The position numbers and the translations under genes were made by a program. Below the pieces are notes generated by a model, which was not told the origin of the DNA, did not search any database, and saw nothing but the letters and a program-made list of their open reading frames with translations. A stretch of 7,471 nucleotides of DNA, taken from positions 1 to 7,471 of the forward strand of contig JBAUHQ010000254.1 of NCBI GenBank assembly GCA_049680365.1, read 5' to 3'. Source of the stretch: K23-9 sp049680365. GTDB lineage: Bacteria; Planctomycetota; Planctomycetia; Pirellulales; Pirellulaceae. This document shows, piece after piece, positions 5,916 to 7,471 of the stretch; positions within the stretch are counted from its first letter, which is position 1; each line of letters starts with the position of its first letter.

Positions 5916-6774
5916 TCGTTCGTTCCAAAAACGATTTCACGATCGCTTGTCGCTTAGCGTCGTAAAATTGCTTACCGCCATGAGCGCCGCCGTGGACAAC
6001 CTCCAACGTCACGTCCAAGTTCAACGACTTGTATTTGCCGTGCAATTCATGCGATTGATTGATCGGCACCTGTGGATCTTGATCCCCGTGAATCATCAAC
6101 AACGGCGGATCGTTTTTGTCCACGTGGAAAACGGGGCTCGCTAATTTCGCCAAGTCCGGTTTCGCTTCCGGCCCGTCACCCAGCAGTAATTCCAACGCCG
6201 GCACACGAACACCCAATCCATGCGGCGTTGACTGATCCAGGATCGTCAGAAAATTGGTTGGACCGTAGTAGTCGACGATCGCTTGAATGTCAGACGATTC
6301 GCCCGAGTGTTCGCCGACACTGCCTTCCAAATCGGCATGTCCATTGGTCACGCCAATTTCGGCAACCAAGTGACCTCCGGCGGACGAACCGGCCACCGCA
6401 ACGCGTTGGGCGTTGTAACCGTACTTGTTCGCGTTCGCACGAAGAAATCGTATCGCCGCTTTGCAATCGTGAATCTGAGCCGGAAACTTCGCCATTCCGC
6501 TCAATCGATAGTCGATACTAGCGACCGCGTAGCCATCGTCGACGAGAAACCCTAATGGCATTTTCGATCGCGAACCGCTTCGCCATGCGCCACCATGAAC
6601 CCACACGACCAGCGGCGCGTTATCAACAGCAGGCAAATAGAGATCAAGCAGCAAGGGCTGTCCGTCGACTTTGGCGTAGGCAATGTCATCAACGCGACGC
6701 GATTCATCTGCAATCACTTGGGCGTTGACAGAAATTGCGGTAGACAAACACAGCACGATCGCGAAACGTAGCAT
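5872..6774 (-). CDS. Secreted alpha/beta-hydrolase, BD-FAE-type esterase
   Basis: A 300-residue exported esterase/lipase-like enzyme. The signal peptide is M-L-R-F-A-I-V-L-C-L-S-T-A-I-S-V-N-A with cleavage likely after N-A (17-18). The oxyanion-hole motif H-G-G-A-W is at 60-64, the nucleophile elbow G-S-S-A-G-G-H at 129-135 gives S131, the acid is D233 in H-G-D-Q-D-P-Q-V-P (229-237), and the base is H265 in H-G-G-A-H-G-G (261-267). The order and spacing match the BD-FAE/acetyl-esterase branch that removes acyl groups from plant or algal polysaccharides; the exact substrate cannot be read. The open frame extends to 7062, but that part overlaps the Nudix gene and would bury the signal peptide. 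GGGGA at 6784-6780 lies 5 bases before this ATG and supports it. The residues after about 288 are a poorly conserved, polar tail that overlaps the phosphatase gene. Confidence 0.92.
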   Translation of the reverse strand: MLRFAIVLCLSTAISVNAQVIADESRRVDDIAYAKVDGQPLLLDLYLPAVDNAPLVVWVHGGAWRSGSRSKMPLGFLVDDGYAVASIDYRLSGMAKFPAQIHDCKAAIRFLRANANKYGYNAQRVAVAGSSAGGHLVAEIGVTNGHADLEGSVGEHSGESSDIQAIVDYYGPTNFLTILDQSTPHGLGVRVPALELLLGDGPEAKPDLAKLASPVFHVDKNDPPLLMIHGDQDPQVPINQSHELHGKYKSLNLDVTLEVVHGGAHGGKQFYDAKRQAIVKSFLERTIKHSTTDQPRTESN

Positions 6775-6867
6775 CTGGTTCCCCGGTGGTTCCAAGTGAT
6801 AGACAACTTTCGTAAGTTTAGCCTGACGCAATTCCCGCGTGTACCAGTTCAGCCGTGGATCTACAAA
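6775..6867. promoter_or_regulatory. Divergent intergenic region between esterase and Nudix genes
   Basis: The esterase and Nudix genes start back to back 93 bases apart, so promoters for both must lie here or extend slightly into the genes. I see no -35/-10 pair with proper spacing on either strand and no clear operator. Confidence 0.4.
6780..6784 (-). promoter_or_regulatory. Weak ribosome-binding site for the esterase
   Basis: The minus strand reads GGGGA 5 bases before ATG 6774. It fits the choice of the signal-peptide start over the longer open frame. Confidence 0.4.
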
Positions 6868-7407
6868 ATGCAGCAACGTGGCCCTTGGAAAGTGATCCAG
6901 TCGACGCAGGTTTACCAAGACCCATGGCTGAGTGTTCGCAAAGACGACGTGATTCGGCCCGATGGGAATCCCGGTACTCACAGCGTCGTCACGATCAAAC
7001 CGGGCGTGTCGGTACTCGCGATCGACAGTGACAACAATGTTTACTTGACCAGCGAATTTCATTACGCAGTTGATCGCGTGACGTTGGAGACCGTCAGCGG
7101 CGGCATCGAACCCGGCGAAGACGCTTTGGAAACGGCCAAGCGAGAACTACAAGAAGAAATCGGCATCATCGCGAGTCAGTGGACTGACTTAGGCACTTGC
7201 GATCCGTTCACGGCCAGCCTGCTTTCGCCAACGAAATTGTATTTGGCACGAGAGTTAACCTTCGTCGGCGATCAACCCGAGGGCACTGAGGTCATCCAAA
7301 CGGTCAAGATGCCGCTTGAAGACGCCATCGAGAAAGTCATGCAGAGTGAAATCACGCACGCGCCCAGTTGCACGTTGATTTTGAAAGCAGCTCGATTCTT
7401 GAATTGA
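6868..7407 (+). CDS. Nudix hydrolase, ADP-ribose pyrophosphatase type
   Basis: A 179-residue cytoplasmic Nudix enzyme, expected to hydrolyse a nucleoside diphosphate linked to another group, most likely ADP-ribose or an ADP-sugar. The complete Nudix box G-x5-E-x7-R-E-U-x-E-E-x-G-U is present with G78, E84, R92, E93, L94, E96, E97, G99 and I100. Before it, E63-F-H-Y-A-V-D-R and T73-L-E-T-V-S-G-G-I resemble the ADP-ribose pyrophosphatase layout (in that group usually R-x-x-x-x-x-x-E-x-P-x-G), and P113 sits about 14 residues after the box, where that subgroup tends to have a proline. The C-terminal E-G-T-E-V and E-I-T-H-A-P-S blocks (138-142, 161-167) are also familiar from these proteins. A GTG at 6796 is in frame and would add 24 residues, but they do not look conserved and would fill the divergent promoter region, so ATG 6868 is preferred. 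Confidence 0.93.
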   Translation: MQQRGPWKVIQSTQVYQDPWLSVRKDDVIRPDGNPGTHSVVTIKPGVSVLAIDSDNNVYLTSEFHYAVDRVTLETVSGGIEPGEDALETAKRELQEEIGIIASQWTDLGTCDPFTASLLSPTKLYLARELTFVGDQPEGTEVIQTVKMPLEDAIEKVMQSEITHAPSCTLILKAARFLN

Positions 7408-7410
7408 CGG

Positions 7411-7470
7411 CTACTCGTCCGCGCCAAGCTGGCCACCAAACATTTTAAAGACTGTTTTCACATGTGGTAT
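7411..7470 (-). CDS. Possible C-terminal end of a convergent gene (partial)
   Basis: At the right edge the minus strand has one frame open from the border to a TAG at 7413-7411, giving 19 residues I-P-H-V-K-T-V-F-K-M-F-G-G-Q-L-G-A-D-E. The other two minus frames are closed within the same stretch. If real it ends 3 bases from the Nudix stop, consistent with the tail-to-tail packing seen at 5872-5915. The stretch is too short to assign a family and could be chance. Confidence 0.35.
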   Translation of the reverse strand: MPHVKTVFKMFGGQLGADE

Positions 7471-7471
7471 T

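Noticed and set aside
6796..6867. GTG start adding 24 residues to the Nudix protein
   Set aside because: The added residues look unrelated to the Nudix fold, occupy the divergent promoter region, and an ATG at 6868 gives the usual family start.
6775..7062. Upstream extension of the esterase reading frame (96 extra residues)
   Set aside because: It overlaps the Nudix gene and would place a clear signal peptide in the middle of the protein.
7408..7471. Intrinsic terminator after the Nudix gene
   Set aside because: No stable GC-rich hairpin followed by a T-run was found in the remaining bases.

Overview
The window looks like a piece of chromosome from a planctomycete, probably a Rhodopirellula/Pirellulaceae-type member. 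The main reason is the left-hand pair: a large PSCyt1-DUF1549-DUF1553 cytochrome-like protein followed directly by a Tat-exported DUF1501 protein. These two families occur as a pair in many copies in planctomycete genomes. Ribosome-binding sites are mostly weak or absent, also common in that phylum. No mobile element, tRNA, rRNA or CRISPR is visible. Coding density is very high and no stretch above 100 bases lacks a gene candidate.

Layout from left to right. (1) Minus-strand operon, 3557 down to 1: a secreted 1114-residue protein with two CxxCH heme-type motifs, then, 6 bases later, the first 68 residues of a DUF1501 protein that runs off the left edge. The large protein carries two tandem golvesin/Xly-type beta domains between its DUF1549 and DUF1553 parts. 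(2) A 74-base divergent intergenic region. (3) Plus-strand four-gene operon, 3632 to 5915, with no spacing or small overlaps: a small cupin, an unrecognised 186-residue protein with a CxCxxC cluster, a DUF2817/M14-like zinc carboxypeptidase, and a minimal low-molecular-weight tyrosine-phosphatase-like protein. (4) A minus-strand secreted alpha/beta-hydrolase (BD-FAE-type esterase), 6774 to 5872, whose 3' end overlaps the phosphatase gene by 44 bases, tail to tail. (5) A 93-base divergent gap, then a plus-strand Nudix hydrolase of ADP-ribose pyrophosphatase type, 6868 to 7407. (6) A possible last 19 codons of another minus-strand gene at the right edge.

How the genes may work together. The cytochrome-like protein and DUF1501 protein very probably act together outside the cytoplasmic membrane; their biochemical role is not established, but the added beta domains suggest binding of a glycan or other surface polymer. 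The nearby secreted esterase would fit polymer breakdown, but it is a separate transcription unit. The four plus-strand genes are arranged so tightly that they are probably co-translated. No combined function is known to me, and this set (cupin, unknown protein, cytoplasmic peptidase-like enzyme, phosphatase) is the best candidate here for an undescribed functional unit.
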